Notes: generated from the letters alone by a model not told the origin. 48,409 nt of DNA from Pedobacter sp. UBA5917 (GCF_002432345.1 NZ_DJDT01000147.1:1-48409), one strand, 5' to 3'; shown: positions 15,968-23,713, counted from the first letter of the stretch. A program made the numbers and translations.

Positions 15968-17458
15968 CTACTTAAATTTCAGCTTCCTGGTTTCAACCAT
16001 ACCTTTAAAGCCCTGATCCATTTTGCCCGACACATCTTCAAACTGAGATCGTGATAAAGGAGAAGTGCTACTGATCACATTATCTTTAGCTAAAGCAGAA
16101 AAGCTGCCATTGGCAGAATAATATAGCGCTTGTGCCAACATTTTTTCAGTTGGATCACCAAAATCTTTCGTCACATCATCAGCAACATCTTTATCAACGG
16201 CCATTCCATCAAAATAACCACCCTGGTTTAGCTGGTTTTTCGTTTCAAACTGCGGAATGTATAAATCATTTTTATCAATGCGGATAGAGAAAAAGCCAAC
16301 CGGCTTGCCATAGGTTTTTTTGCCCACCAGTTTAACCTCCATAACAGGTTTTAAATTATTGATCAACAATTCGCTTGCTGATGCAGTACCGCTGGTTACA
16401 ACAAAATAAACCCTGTTTAAACCGTTAAGCGTCCCCCTTTTTGTAAAAAGTTCCTGGTTTCCGGCCGCTATTGTTGGTTTATATGAATAATCGAACATAG
16501 AGAACAGACGTGTATTGCCCTGGGTATCTTTACCGTAAAACTTTTGGTTCTGTAAAATGGTTGCTGCGCCATCCTGCATGGTCTGGGTCCAGTAAGTGGT
16601 GTACATTATTTTCCCATTTTGGGAAACAGGTGCAATTAAATTTGAAAAGGCCTCTGATGTAGCTACCGAGCCGCCGCCATTATATCTTAAATCAACAACC
16701 AATTCATTAACGCCATCTGTTGCAAACTGTGCAAAGGCCGCATCCAATAAAGTAGCAGAATTAGTGGTAAAGCTGTTAAATACAATGTAACCCACTTTTT
16801 TTGCACCAATAGTATAAGTTTTGGTAAATAATATAGGGTTGATATTATAGGTAGCCTTGTTTATGGTAACATCCTGACTGGTTCCATCGGGCTTTACAAT
16901 GGTTAAGGAAACGGTTGCCCCTGAACCAAATATGGCGTTTACCACATAGTTAATACTGGCATCGCTGGTATTGATATCGGTACTGCCATTAATTTTTGTA
17001 ATCTGGTAGCCTCTTTTTAAACCCTGATTTGCTGCTGGCGAAGTAGCATAAACATATTTAACCCTTAAATCATTCGTTCCGGCAAAAAACACAGAAAAAC
17101 CAAAATCGCCGGCAACACCGCCAAGTTCGCCTGCAACTGTTCCATCATCAATAAAAGAATATTTATCTTTTCCGCCAGTGCTTGGCAAGGCCTTTAGTGC
17201 AGCCAAAACCGCATTATTTGTAGTATATTGTCTTGGATTAAATGATGAATAGCTTGGCATGCCCACATTCCAATAATAGGTTTGCTGCGCATAAAGGTAA
17301 ATTGAATCTTTTGTTAACTCTGCCCTTGTTCCCGAAGCACCCTGCGGAACATTATTTGCATCCTGATCATTTTTAGATTTTTTACACGACACTGTAATCC
17401 CAACCACAACAAGCAACGCATATAAAAATGCATTTTGCGATACCAATCTTTTAAGCAT
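15968..17458 (-). CDS. S41-family carboxyl-terminal-processing protease, lipoprotein
   Basis: 496 residues. A signal peptide with lipobox TVSC (Cys25) predicts a lipid-anchored envelope protein. An N-terminal cap (residues ~45-110) is followed by a PDZ domain (about 115-205; GDFGFSVFFAG, GLKRGYQITKING) and the S41 protease core (VGYIVFNSF, LVVDLRYNGGG). The catalytic pair is Ser360 (TSGTASASELLINNL) and Lys385 (GKKTYGKPVG), with the 25-residue spacing known for CtpA-type enzymes. It is the last gene of a tight three-gene minus-strand operon, 2 bp after a HAD-like gene. Substrate unknown. Confidence 0.9.
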   Translation of the reverse strand: MLKRLVSQNAFLYALLVVVGITVSCKKSKNDQDANNVPQGASGTRAELTKDSIYLYAQQTYYWNVGMPSYSSFNPRQYTTNNAVLAALKALPSTGGKDKYSFIDDGTVAGELGGVAGDFGFSVFFAGTNDLRVKYVYATSPAANQGLKRGYQITKINGSTDINTSDASINYVVNAIFGSGATVSLTIVKPDGTSQDVTINKATYNINPILFTKTYTIGAKKVGYIVFNSFTTNSATLLDAAFAQFATDGVNELVVDLRYNGGGSVATSEAFSNLIAPVSQNGKIMYTTYWTQTMQDGAATILQNQKFYGKDTQGNTRLFSMFDYSYKPTIAAGNQELFTKRGTLNGLNRVYFVVTSGTASASELLINNLKPVMEVKLVGKKTYGKPVGFFSIRIDKNDLYIPQFETKNQLNQGGYFDGMAVDKDVADDVTKDFGDPTEKMLAQALYYSANGSFSALAKDNVISSTSPLSRSQFEDVSGKMDQGFKGMVETRKLKFK

Positions 17459-17460
17459 AT

Positions 17461-18069
17461 TTATTTGTAAATTTCTAGTGACACAATATACGGCAAATTA
17501 ATTGATTTAGATTGTTGCTCATCAAATTTATTTGCACCAACAACTAACGCTTGATCTGTCGATAAATTGTTGCTGTTTAGTATGTTCTGAAAAATTTCTG
17601 CTTTAGATTGATTTAGTTCTTCGGTAAAATATACGGTAAGGTATTGCTCCAGGCCATTCCATTCTGTTTGCCTAATTTTATTGAGTTGCTGTTCCGGATT
17701 TCCGGCCGTTACAATAAAGATCTGTTTTCTGTTTACCACCAGATCCTGCATAAACTCGAGCATATTTTTATAGAGCAAGAGTTTTAACGGCAAACGTGCA
17801 TTTAAATGCAGGAGATCGAAGTTGTATTTATACTTTTCATCAATGCCGAATTGTTTGGCTGTTTTTTCGAAAAGGTCAGTTGTGCCTCCATTTTCATATT
17901 CGGCCTGCATAAAAGCAATAATCGGTTGCGCATTTTTCTGCTCGGTATACTCTATAAACTGTGCAAATAGATAATAAACCTGCAATAAATAATCTTTCTC
18001 CGGAAACAATACGTTGTCCAACTCAAAGATGACGACCTGTTTATCCTGAACAAATTGATAGGCATTCAT
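17461..18069 (-). CDS. HAD-like protein with altered catalytic motifs
   Basis: 202 residues with HAD-fold organisation: motif I region VVIFELDNVLFPE, helical cap (~25-95), motif II IFIVTAGNPEQQLNKI, a Lys in LNQSKAEIF, and a motif IV-like VVGANKFDEQQSKSI. Two changes are notable. The nucleophilic Asp of DxDx(T/V) is Glu16 (codon GAG), and the metal-binding Asp after VG in motif IV is Ala. Phosphatase activity is therefore doubtful; the fold may serve binding or regulation. It sits between a pre-ATP-grasp domain protein (1-bp gap) and the S41 lipoprotein protease (2-bp gap). Confidence 0.75.
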   Translation of the reverse strand: MNAYQFVQDKQVVIFELDNVLFPEKDYLLQVYYLFAQFIEYTEQKNAQPIIAFMQAEYENGGTTDLFEKTAKQFGIDEKYKYNFDLLHLNARLPLKLLLYKNMLEFMQDLVVNRKQIFIVTAGNPEQQLNKIRQTEWNGLEQYLTVYFTEELNQSKAEIFQNILNSNNLSTDQALVVGANKFDEQQSKSINLPYIVSLEIYK

Positions 18070-18070
18070 A

Positions 18071-18550
18071 CTAAATTGTAAAAAGTTTTAAATCATCGGC
18101 TTTGTTATAACCGAATACCCCATTAAACGATGATGAAAGCTTTTTAGGAGTGGCATTCTCTTCACTCGAGAAAATGCAGTCGCCATGGATATACACCGCA
18201 AAATGCTGGAGTACTTGCTTTTCATCCCTTAGATAACCGGTAACCACATCAGCATCAGGAAGCAGCACCTGTATGCCATATTCGCCAAAAAGCACAGCCG
18301 ATTTGGCCAAAGGTTCAATTTCATAAGCATGAAGTGGAATAATACAATCTATTGCTTCGGTAATACAGAAATTGAGTAAAATATGGGCAATGCTATCCTT
18401 ATTTAATACGCCCAATGATGAGAAAGCATAGTTTTCGGTAACAATACCGGGTACATCGCCATAATCGGCCAGTAAAACAAAGTGTCCGGGAAATGCTTTC
18501 ATCAGCTTTAAAGCTTTCGCATTATTTCCACCTGTAATAAGTATTTTCAA
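18071..18550 (-). CDS. Stand-alone pre-ATP-grasp (PylC/carbamoyl-phosphate-synthase N-terminal-like) domain protein
   Basis: 159 residues. The sequence MKILITGGNNAKALKLMKAF, then ADYGDVPGIV, CIIPLHAYEIEPLAKS and GIQVLLPDADVVTGYLRDEKQVLQHF follows the Rossmann-like N-terminal domain that precedes ATP-grasp domains in PylC-type ligases. The ATP-grasp and C-terminal domains are absent: the protein ends about where they should begin, and no fragment of them follows in any frame, because the HAD gene starts one base later. It may be a decayed ligase or a real single-domain protein acting with the HAD partner. The family call is by eye and moderate. Confidence 0.6.
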   Translation of the reverse strand: MKILITGGNNAKALKLMKAFPGHFVLLADYGDVPGIVTENYAFSSLGVLNKDSIAHILLNFCITEAIDCIIPLHAYEIEPLAKSAVLFGEYGIQVLLPDADVVTGYLRDEKQVLQHFAVYIHGDCIFSSEENATPKKLSSSFNGVFGYNKADDLKLFTI

Positions 18551-18569
18551 TGTTGGATAATAGAGTTAG

Positions 18570-18640
18570 TGAATGATTGAATATTGAATGAGAGAATTAA
18601 TGAATTACTGAATGAATGAGAGAATTAATGAGTTTTGAAT
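18570..18640. repeat. Heptad-phased repeat, TGAATGA family
   Basis: A 19-bp segment beginning TGAATGAGAG occurs at 18585 and again at 18613, 28 bases (four heptads) apart, inside a longer run of TGAATnn units. It lies upstream of the pre-ATP-grasp/HAD/S41 operon. Confidence 0.55.
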
Positions 18641-18684
18641 GCCTTTTAAGTTGTTCCTAAAATCATATAATCCTTTAATCCTGG

Positions 18685-19335
18685 CTAAACGATTAGTCCG
18701 TCTTTCATGCTCACCACCCGATCGCTTGTTTTTGCCAGATGTTCGTTATGTGTTACAATTACAAAAGTTTGATGGAAATTATCGCGCAGGGTTACAAAAA
18801 GCTGATGCAATCCGGCTGCATTTTCGGAGTCCAGATTTCCCGAAGGCTCATCTGCGAGTATAATCGATGGGTTATTGATCAGTGCCCTTGCAATGGCCAC
18901 ACGCTGTTGCTCACCGCCCGATAACTGATTGGGTTTGTGCTGTGCCCGATCCTTTAAACCAAACAGATCTAAAAGTTCCAATGCCCTTGTTTCTGCCTGT
19001 TTTTTATTTGTTTTCGCAATAAAAGCCGGAATACAGATATTTTCGATCGCACTGAATTCTGGTAATAAATGGTGAAACTGGAATACAAAACCAATATTCT
19101 GATTCCGGAATGCGCTTAACAGATCCCCGCTCAGTTTATTGATTACAGTACCTTTAAGTTCAACCGCACCATAATCTGGTTTATCCAATGTTCCCAGAAT
19201 ATGCAACAAAGTACTTTTCCCGGCACCCGATGGCCCAATTATACTTACGATCTCCCCTTTTTGCACTTCAAAATTTACACCTTTTAATATCTGTAGATTT
19301 CCGTACGATTTTCTTATTCCAGTGGCTTTTAGCAT
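18685..19335 (-). CDS. lolD: ABC transporter ATP-binding protein, LolD/MacB-like
   Basis: 216 residues, a single nucleotide-binding domain: Walker A GPSGAGKST, Q-loop FVFQFHHLLPEFSAIENI, signature LSGGEQQRVAIARAL, Walker B IILADEPSGNLD and switch His in VTHN. The sequence is that of the LolD/FtsE/MacB branch, whose members power lipoprotein release or act as mechanotransmission transporters. No permease gene is next to it, as is common for lolD in Bacteroidota where lolC/E lies elsewhere. TAAATTTG lies four bases before its ATG, and the longest heptad array in the window starts five bases further upstream. Confidence 0.85.
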   Translation of the reverse strand: MLKATGIRKSYGNLQILKGVNFEVQKGEIVSIIGPSGAGKSTLLHILGTLDKPDYGAVELKGTVINKLSGDLLSAFRNQNIGFVFQFHHLLPEFSAIENICIPAFIAKTNKKQAETRALELLDLFGLKDRAQHKPNQLSGGEQQRVAIARALINNPSIILADEPSGNLDSENAAGLHQLFVTLRDNFHQTFVIVTHNEHLAKTSDRVVSMKDGLIV

Positions 19336-19339
19336 GCTT

Positions 19340-19347
19340 CAAATTTA
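19340..19347 (-). promoter_or_regulatory. -7 element four bases before the lolD-like start codon
   Basis: TAAATTTG on the minus strand, spacer AAGC, then ATG. The position upstream where a -33 element would lie falls in the heptad array and reads CTTT rather than TTTG. Confidence 0.5.
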
Positions 19348-19352
19348 GTAAA

Positions 19353-19485
19353 AAAGCGGAAAGACTAAAGGATAAAGACTAAAGCGGAAAGACTAAAGAC
19401 CAAAGTGGAAAGACTAAAGGATAAAGACTAAAGCGGAAAGACTAAAGACCAAAGCTTAAAGACTAAAGTTTAAACACTAAACATA
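19353..19485. repeat. Long heptad-phased array, AAAGnnn family (19 units)
   Basis: Nineteen 7-bp units in perfect phase: sixteen read AAAGGAT, AAAGACT, AAAGCGG, AAAGACC or similar, and the decayed units at the right end read AAACACT and AAACATA. A higher-order 49-bp unit is duplicated, 19353-19401 and 19402-19450, with one base difference. It fills the gap between the divergent lolD-like gene and the winged-helix operon. Confidence 0.9.
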
Positions 19486-19515
19486 ATCCGTGTAATCTCT
19501 AAATCTGTGAAATCA
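19484..19515. repeat. AATCCGTGTAATC-type repeat
   Basis: Copy of the dispersed repeat seen at 7873-7956, directly after the heptad array. Confidence 0.5.
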
Positions 19516-19534
19516 CCTTTAAATAAAAAAAAGA

Positions 19535-19565
19535 TTTGCAGATATCAATTTTCTATTTAACTTTG
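19535..19565 (+). promoter_or_regulatory. Strong Bacteroidota promoter for the membrane-protein/winged-helix unit
   Basis: TTTG at 19535-19538, 19-bp spacer, TAACTTTG at 19558-19565: a perfect match to both elements. The predicted transcription start lies inside the CTTTG/CAAAG inverted repeat that follows. Confidence 0.8.
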
Positions 19566-19588
19566 AAAAACAAAGCACTTTTAAAATG
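19560..19588 (+). promoter_or_regulatory. Candidate operator 1 (CTTTG-N5-CAAAG) at the promoter start site
   Basis: Inverted repeat CTTTG (19561-19565) and CAAAG (19571-19575), followed by CACTTTTAAA and the ATG. A 29-bp stretch identical at 28 positions lies at 20541-20569 before the third gene. Both sites flank the winged-helix regulator gene, making them likely targets for it (inference). Confidence 0.6.
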
Positions 19589-20221
19589 AGCGAACAAGAA
19601 GAACAATTGAATGCCCTAAAAGATATCAGGCAGATGATGGACCGGTCGTCGAGATTTATTTCTTTGAGCGGTTTGTCTGGTGTTTTTGCCGGCGTTATTG
19701 CATTAATCGGTGCTTATTTCGCTAACGATGAAATTAACAAGTTTACAAACAAGCGCGGCTATGGTTATGGTGTGGAAGGAGAAATGGACCTTGAATTTAA
19801 CCTGATCAAACTTGGTGTTTTTGTACTGATTATCGCTTTGGCAGGCGGGGTTTTGTTTACTTACCGAAAAAGTCAGAAGAATAACCTTCCCATCTGGGAT
19901 AAGACCTCTAAGTCGCTCCTCGTCAATTTATTTATCCCCTTGGCTGCCGGTGGACTTTTCATTATTGCTCTCTTAATCAACCATCCTGATACTTATAGCA
20001 TAATTGCCCCTAGCTGTTTAATTTTTTATGGTTTAGCACTGATCAATGCCAGCAAATTTACCTACAGTGATATCCGTTATTTAGGCATTTGCGAAGTTAT
20101 TCTTGGCTTGGTCTGCATGTTTTATATGGGGTACGGTTTAATATTCTGGGCTTTTGGTTTTGGCGTACTGCATATTGTTTATGGTCTTTTAATGTATTTT
20201 AAATATGAGAGAGGCCGGTAA
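19586..20221 (+). CDS. Integral membrane protein, unknown function, paired with winged-helix regulator
   Basis: 211 residues. A short charged cytoplasmic N-terminus (MSEQEEQLNALKDIRQMMDRSSRFI) is followed by about six hydrophobic segments (for example LSGLSGVFAGVIALIGAYFA, LGVFVLIIALAGGVLF). No enzyme motif is seen. It is followed 2 bp later by the winged-helix gene, so the two are surely co-transcribed, and it has the clearest promoter of this region. A membrane protein coupled to a small DNA-binding protein suggests a sensing or auto-regulated envelope function (inference). Confidence 0.75.
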   Translation: MSEQEEQLNALKDIRQMMDRSSRFISLSGLSGVFAGVIALIGAYFANDEINKFTNKRGYGYGVEGEMDLEFNLIKLGVFVLIIALAGGVLFTYRKSQKNNLPIWDKTSKSLLVNLFIPLAAGGLFIIALLINHPDTYSIIAPSCLIFYGLALINASKFTYSDIRYLGICEVILGLVCMFYMGYGLIFWAFGFGVLHIVYGLLMYFKYERGR

Positions 20222-20223
20222 GG

Positions 20224-20520
20224 ATGAAAAACCCGATAGCAGATTTAAATAAAATATTCGATAGCCGGATCAGGCTCGGCGTAATGTCGATGCTTGTGGT
20301 GAACGACGAAATTGGCTTTAACGACTTAAAACAGATGTTGGAATTAACAGACGGCAACCTGGCCTCGCACCTCAATACTTTAGAGCAGGCCGATTTTATC
20401 AAGGTACATAAAGGTTTTATCGGCAGGAAAACCAGTACTACTTACTCGATTACCGCTTTGGGCAAACAGGCCTTTAAAGCACATTTAGATGCACTTGAAA
20501 AAATGATCAGGAAGTTATAA
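20224..20520 (+). CDS. Winged-helix DNA-binding regulator (HTH_34-like)
   Basis: 98 residues, entirely a winged helix-turn-helix: DSRIRLGVMSMLVVNDEIGFNDLKQML, the recognition helix region TDGNLASHLNTLEQADFIKV, and the wing HKGFIGRKTSTTYSITALGKQAF. This is the MarR/ArsR-like HTH_34 type common in Bacteroidota. No separate ligand-binding domain is present. It lies between two genes that carry the same CTTTG-N5-CAAAG inverted repeat at their promoters, so it is probably a dimeric repressor of this locus. Start ATG 20224 follows the previous stop by 2 bp. Confidence 0.88.
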   Translation: MKNPIADLNKIFDSRIRLGVMSMLVVNDEIGFNDLKQMLELTDGNLASHLNTLEQADFIKVHKGFIGRKTSTTYSITALGKQAFKAHLDALEKMIRKL

Positions 20521-20540
20521 GCTATTTTTTTTGATTAATT

Positions 20541-20569
20541 ACTTTGAAATACAAAGCACTTTTAAAATG
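20541..20569 (+). promoter_or_regulatory. Candidate operator/promoter 2, near copy of the site at 19560
   Basis: TTACTTTG (20539-20546) resembles the -7 box with one mismatch. The CTTTG/CAAAG arms are at 20542-20546 and 20552-20556. It matches operator 1 at 28 of 29 bases up to the ATG. Confidence 0.6.
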
Positions 20570-20869
20570 GAAAACACAGAACTTTTAATCATTAAAATCG
20601 GGAAGAAAACCACCTTAATTTCTTTTATAGGCGGAACGGTTTTGTTCCTGGGCTTTTGTTTTTTCAGGGCCGACTTTCTGATCCCTTCCGGCATAATATA
20701 CCTTTCAACGGCTATTATTTTCAACCTGTTGGTAATGCTTGCCCTGATCATTTCAAGCTTCATTTATACCGAAAACAGGTCTTCATCAGTATCAACCATG
20801 CTTCTACAGCTTGTTAATATTCCTATTGCCATCATGTATTTTTTAATTATAACCACAATCATATTATAA
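20567..20869 (+). CDS. Small integral membrane protein (three transmembrane segments)
   Basis: 100 residues: ISFIGGTVLFLGFCFF, GIIYLSTAIIFNLLVMLALIISSFIY and MLLQLVNIPIAIMYFLIITTIIL are hydrophobic segments; the middle one is long enough for a hairpin. No family recognised. The ATG at 20567 is preferred over 20531 because it follows the duplicated promoter/operator exactly as the ATG at 19586 does. It is 1 bp before the next gene. Confidence 0.65.
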   Translation: MENTELLIIKIGKKTTLISFIGGTVLFLGFCFFRADFLIPSGIIYLSTAIIFNLLVMLALIISSFIYTENRSSSVSTMLLQLVNIPIAIMYFLIITTIIL

Positions 20870-20870
20870 A

Positions 20871-22430
20871 ATGAAAAATAAATCAAACCTCTTTCTTCTC
20901 TCGGCCCTATTGGGCGGTCTGTTGTTCAGTTTTCTATTTTGGCAACAAGAACTGGCCATTAACCTCTTTATTTACAGCATCTATCTGTTGGCAATTACAT
21001 ATATCAATCCAGATGTAATTAAAACAACCAAGCTAAAAATTTATGGTGTGGCACATTTAATGGCAGCAGTTTTAGTGGTGGTTAATCATTCCGATTTATC
21101 GATCGCTACTTATTACATCAGTCTTTTACTGTTTATTGGCTTTGCCCATAACCAACAGATCAGGACCGTATTTACCGCCTTTGTTGCAGCGCTTTTACAG
21201 ATTGTTACGGTTCCTTTTAACGCTATACAGCACCTTAGTAAAGTGAGTGTGGGCAATTTTAAACTGAAACCGCTTTTTACCCTGATCAAATACATTTTTA
21301 TCCCTGTAATTATTGTAACCATATTTGCCTGTTTATATGCGGCAGCCAGTAACGTTTTTGCCCATTATGCAGAAGTGATGCTTACCAATATTGGTAATTT
21401 TTTCAATAATATCCTTCATTTCTTTTTTAGCGACCTGAGTATCGAACGCATCGTTCACTTCTGTTTTGGATTGGTTTTAACAAGTGGTTTATTGCTGACC
21501 TTTTTTGATAAAAGCCTCGAAAAAGCCGAGCTGAAATGCAAAGATCAGTTATTGCGCATTAGAAGGGGCATAGGCCGCAAAACAATATGGTATAATATTA
21601 TAGAAACCTTTAGCGGCAACCTGTTAACCCGCAAAATGGCTTTAAAAACCGAATATATTGTGGGCGTTATTTCTTTTGTAGCACTTAACCTCCTATTATT
21701 ATTATTAAATACAATCGATATTACCACGCTTTGGTTCGGTTATGAGCCTTCGGGCAATTTTTCGGGAGAATTGCACCAGGGTACAAATGCCTTAATCTTC
21801 AGTATCGTAATGGCCATGGCAGTAATCCTGTATTATTTCAGGGGGAATTTAAACTTTTACCATAAAAGCAAAATCCTCCGGTTATTGGCTTATACCTGGA
21901 TGGTACAAAATTTTATCCTTATCATTTCAGTCTTTATCCGCGATGGTTATTATATCGAATTCCATGGCCTAACACATAAAAGGATCGGTGTGCTTGTATT
22001 TGCCATTCTTTGTATCATTGGTCTGGCAACGGTTTATTTCAAGGTGGCCAAACAGAAAACGATATTTTATTTATTCAAAATGAACGGGAATATCTGGTTT
22101 GCACTGCTCCTTACCTTTAACATTGTTAATTGGGATATTTTTATTGTAAAATATAACCTGGCACACGAAACAGCTATTGCTTTAGATGCAGATTACCTAC
22201 TTTCCCTAACCGAAAAAACACTCCCAACATTGGATAAAAACCGGAAAGCCTTATTATCACATTCTTTTGTTCCAAAAGGAGAAATCATTACCAGCTCAAC
22301 CAACGATCAGATTTTAACCCGCTTGGATAACAGAATTGAGTATTTCAAAGAGCGTTATAAAAAAACCAGCTGGTTATCATGGAATTTACCGGATTGGAAT
22401 ACAGCTGAATATTTTGGATTGAATAAGTAA
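20871..22430 (+). CDS. Multi-pass membrane protein, DUF4153/DUF4173-like
   Basis: 519 residues with about twelve hydrophobic segments in two blocks separated by a basic loop (~residues 205-260). The second block (ALIFSIVMAMAVILYYFRG, MVQNFILIISVFIRDGYYIEFHGLTHKRIGVLVF, LLTFNIVNWDIFIVKYNL) is typical of DUF4153/DUF4173 membrane proteins. The C-terminal ~80 residues are soluble and end SWLSWNLPDWNTAEYFGL. Members are often next to winged-helix regulators and small membrane proteins, as here; the molecular function is unknown. It lies in an apparent operon reaching to 23603. Confidence 0.75.
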   Translation: MKNKSNLFLLSALLGGLLFSFLFWQQELAINLFIYSIYLLAITYINPDVIKTTKLKIYGVAHLMAAVLVVVNHSDLSIATYYISLLLFIGFAHNQQIRTVFTAFVAALLQIVTVPFNAIQHLSKVSVGNFKLKPLFTLIKYIFIPVIIVTIFACLYAAASNVFAHYAEVMLTNIGNFFNNILHFFFSDLSIERIVHFCFGLVLTSGLLLTFFDKSLEKAELKCKDQLLRIRRGIGRKTIWYNIIETFSGNLLTRKMALKTEYIVGVISFVALNLLLLLLNTIDITTLWFGYEPSGNFSGELHQGTNALIFSIVMAMAVILYYFRGNLNFYHKSKILRLLAYTWMVQNFILIISVFIRDGYYIEFHGLTHKRIGVLVFAILCIIGLATVYFKVAKQKTIFYLFKMNGNIWFALLLTFNIVNWDIFIVKYNLAHETAIALDADYLLSLTEKTLPTLDKNRKALLSHSFVPKGEIITSSTNDQILTRLDNRIEYFKERYKKTSWLSWNLPDWNTAEYFGLNK

Positions 22431-22434
22431 GAAA

Positions 22435-23055
22435 ATGAAAAAGGTATTAATCTGGGGGGTGTCCATTTTAGGAATAGGGATATTTCTTTATGTAGCCTAT
22501 GTGGTTTGGGTAGTATCTGCATTTGTGGGTGTATTCGACTCTCATCATTCAAAAGTAGATTTGATTGAAAATTATAAGTCCAAAACAAAAGAGATTTATC
22601 AACTAAAAAAATATGCAGAACAGATCATCCCGAATGATAAATCGGTAACGATAGAATTCGAAAATGATGAAGAGCTGGCCATTTTCCATCTTTCCGACGA
22701 AAAAGGTCGGTCAAGCAATTGGAATATTAAAATAAGTGCTAAAAAAACAGACTCCCTACTCACTGAACTTGGGTGGACGAAACAAACCTTAACGCAGCTA
22801 AAAGAAAAAATGGACAATGCCAATTGCATTTCTGTTGAAAGCGGTGAACCATTTACCATTGGTTACCAAAGAAGCGGCATGGGGATGTATTTCTATAACC
22901 TATTTGATAAACCGCTAACCGATAGCTTAAAAAAGGCATATAATGATGGTTGCATGCACATTTTATACAATGAAAAAGTGGCGTTAGAGTTTGGTGGCGG
23001 TGCAATTGGCCAACAATGCTTCGAAGGTTATTTTGATAAAAAAATAAAAAGGTGA
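22435..23055 (+). CDS. Hypothetical protein with one N-terminal membrane anchor
   Basis: 206 residues. A single N-terminal transmembrane segment (VLIWGVSILGIGIFLYVAYVVWVVSAFV) precedes a soluble domain of about 170 residues rich in strands (KSVTIEFENDEELAIFHLSDEKG, CISVESGEPFTIGYQRSGMGMYFYNLF). No family recognised. It starts 4 bp after the DUF4153-like gene and overlaps the next gene by one base, so it belongs to the same operon. Confidence 0.65.
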   Translation: MKKVLIWGVSILGIGIFLYVAYVVWVVSAFVGVFDSHHSKVDLIENYKSKTKEIYQLKKYAEQIIPNDKSVTIEFENDEELAIFHLSDEKGRSSNWNIKISAKKTDSLLTELGWTKQTLTQLKEKMDNANCISVESGEPFTIGYQRSGMGMYFYNLFDKPLTDSLKKAYNDGCMHILYNEKVALEFGGGAIGQQCFEGYFDKKIKR

Positions 23056-23603
23056 TGGATTTTTCAACGCTTCAACCAACCGCTGCTTTTTTATTATTTT
23101 TTTTCGTTTCACTGCTTCCAATAATCTTCATTGGGATAATTATAAGGAGAAAATGGAGGAATAAATTAAAGTATGCTTTTATTATTCCGTTAAGCTTTAT
23201 ACAACTATCTATTTTTTATGCTGTCTTCACTGCTTTATACCCAACAGATTCTTTTTATATGGAAAAATATAAAACGACAACTGGATCTCCTGCCCCACCA
23301 TCAGCAAATGTGGTTAAAAAATCAGCAAGCTATCCAGATTTTCATGGTGATTATTATGCTTTATTTATGATGGAACTCTCGGCCAGTGATTACAAAAAAC
23401 TATATAAAAAAATAATTCAGGATAAATCATTTAATGATGCAGACCTTATTAATTCGACCGAAGTAGATAACTTTTTAAACAAGGAACAGAGAAAGAAAAT
23501 CATTATAACCAAACAACGCTGTATAAATAACGAGGATGAAGATTGTTATATCGCTTTTTTCAACGATCGGCAAACTATTCTTATCTATTATATTAATCCA
23601 TAA
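23055..23603 (+). CDS. Hypothetical protein with two N-terminal membrane segments
   Basis: 182 residues. Two hydrophobic segments (AFLLFFFVSLLPIIFIGIII; YAFIIPLSFIQLSIFYAVFTAL) are separated by a short basic loop, followed by a soluble charged region. ATG 23055 overlaps the previous stop codon (TGATG), which indicates translational coupling; the GTG at 23052 is also possible. AT-rich, no family recognised. Last gene of the winged-helix/DUF4153-like cluster. Confidence 0.6.
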   Translation: MDFSTLQPTAAFLLFFFVSLLPIIFIGIIIRRKWRNKLKYAFIIPLSFIQLSIFYAVFTALYPTDSFYMEKYKTTTGSPAPPSANVVKKSASYPDFHGDYYALFMMELSASDYKKLYKKIIQDKSFNDADLINSTEVDNFLNKEQRKKIIITKQRCINNEDEDCYIAFFNDRQTILIYYINP

Positions 23604-23644
23604 CAATAATTAACCTCTCAACAACTCCAACCCAGTTTGGATTT

Positions 23645-23669
23645 CCCCTGATGCAAATTGTATCGGGGG
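23645..23669. other. Short GC-rich hairpin in an intergenic gap
   Basis: CCCCTGAT pairs with ATCGGGGG (8 bp with one G-U) around a 9-nt loop. There is no T-run after it, so it is not a clear intrinsic terminator; it may protect the 3' end of the preceding mRNA. Confidence 0.4.
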
Positions 23670-23713
23670 AATTAAAACTTAATTATTTATTCTTAAATTA
23701 AAACATTAAAATC

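Noticed and set aside
19353..19485. CRISPR-like array
   Set aside because: The units are 7 bp with no spacers of 25-40 bp and no cas genes nearby.
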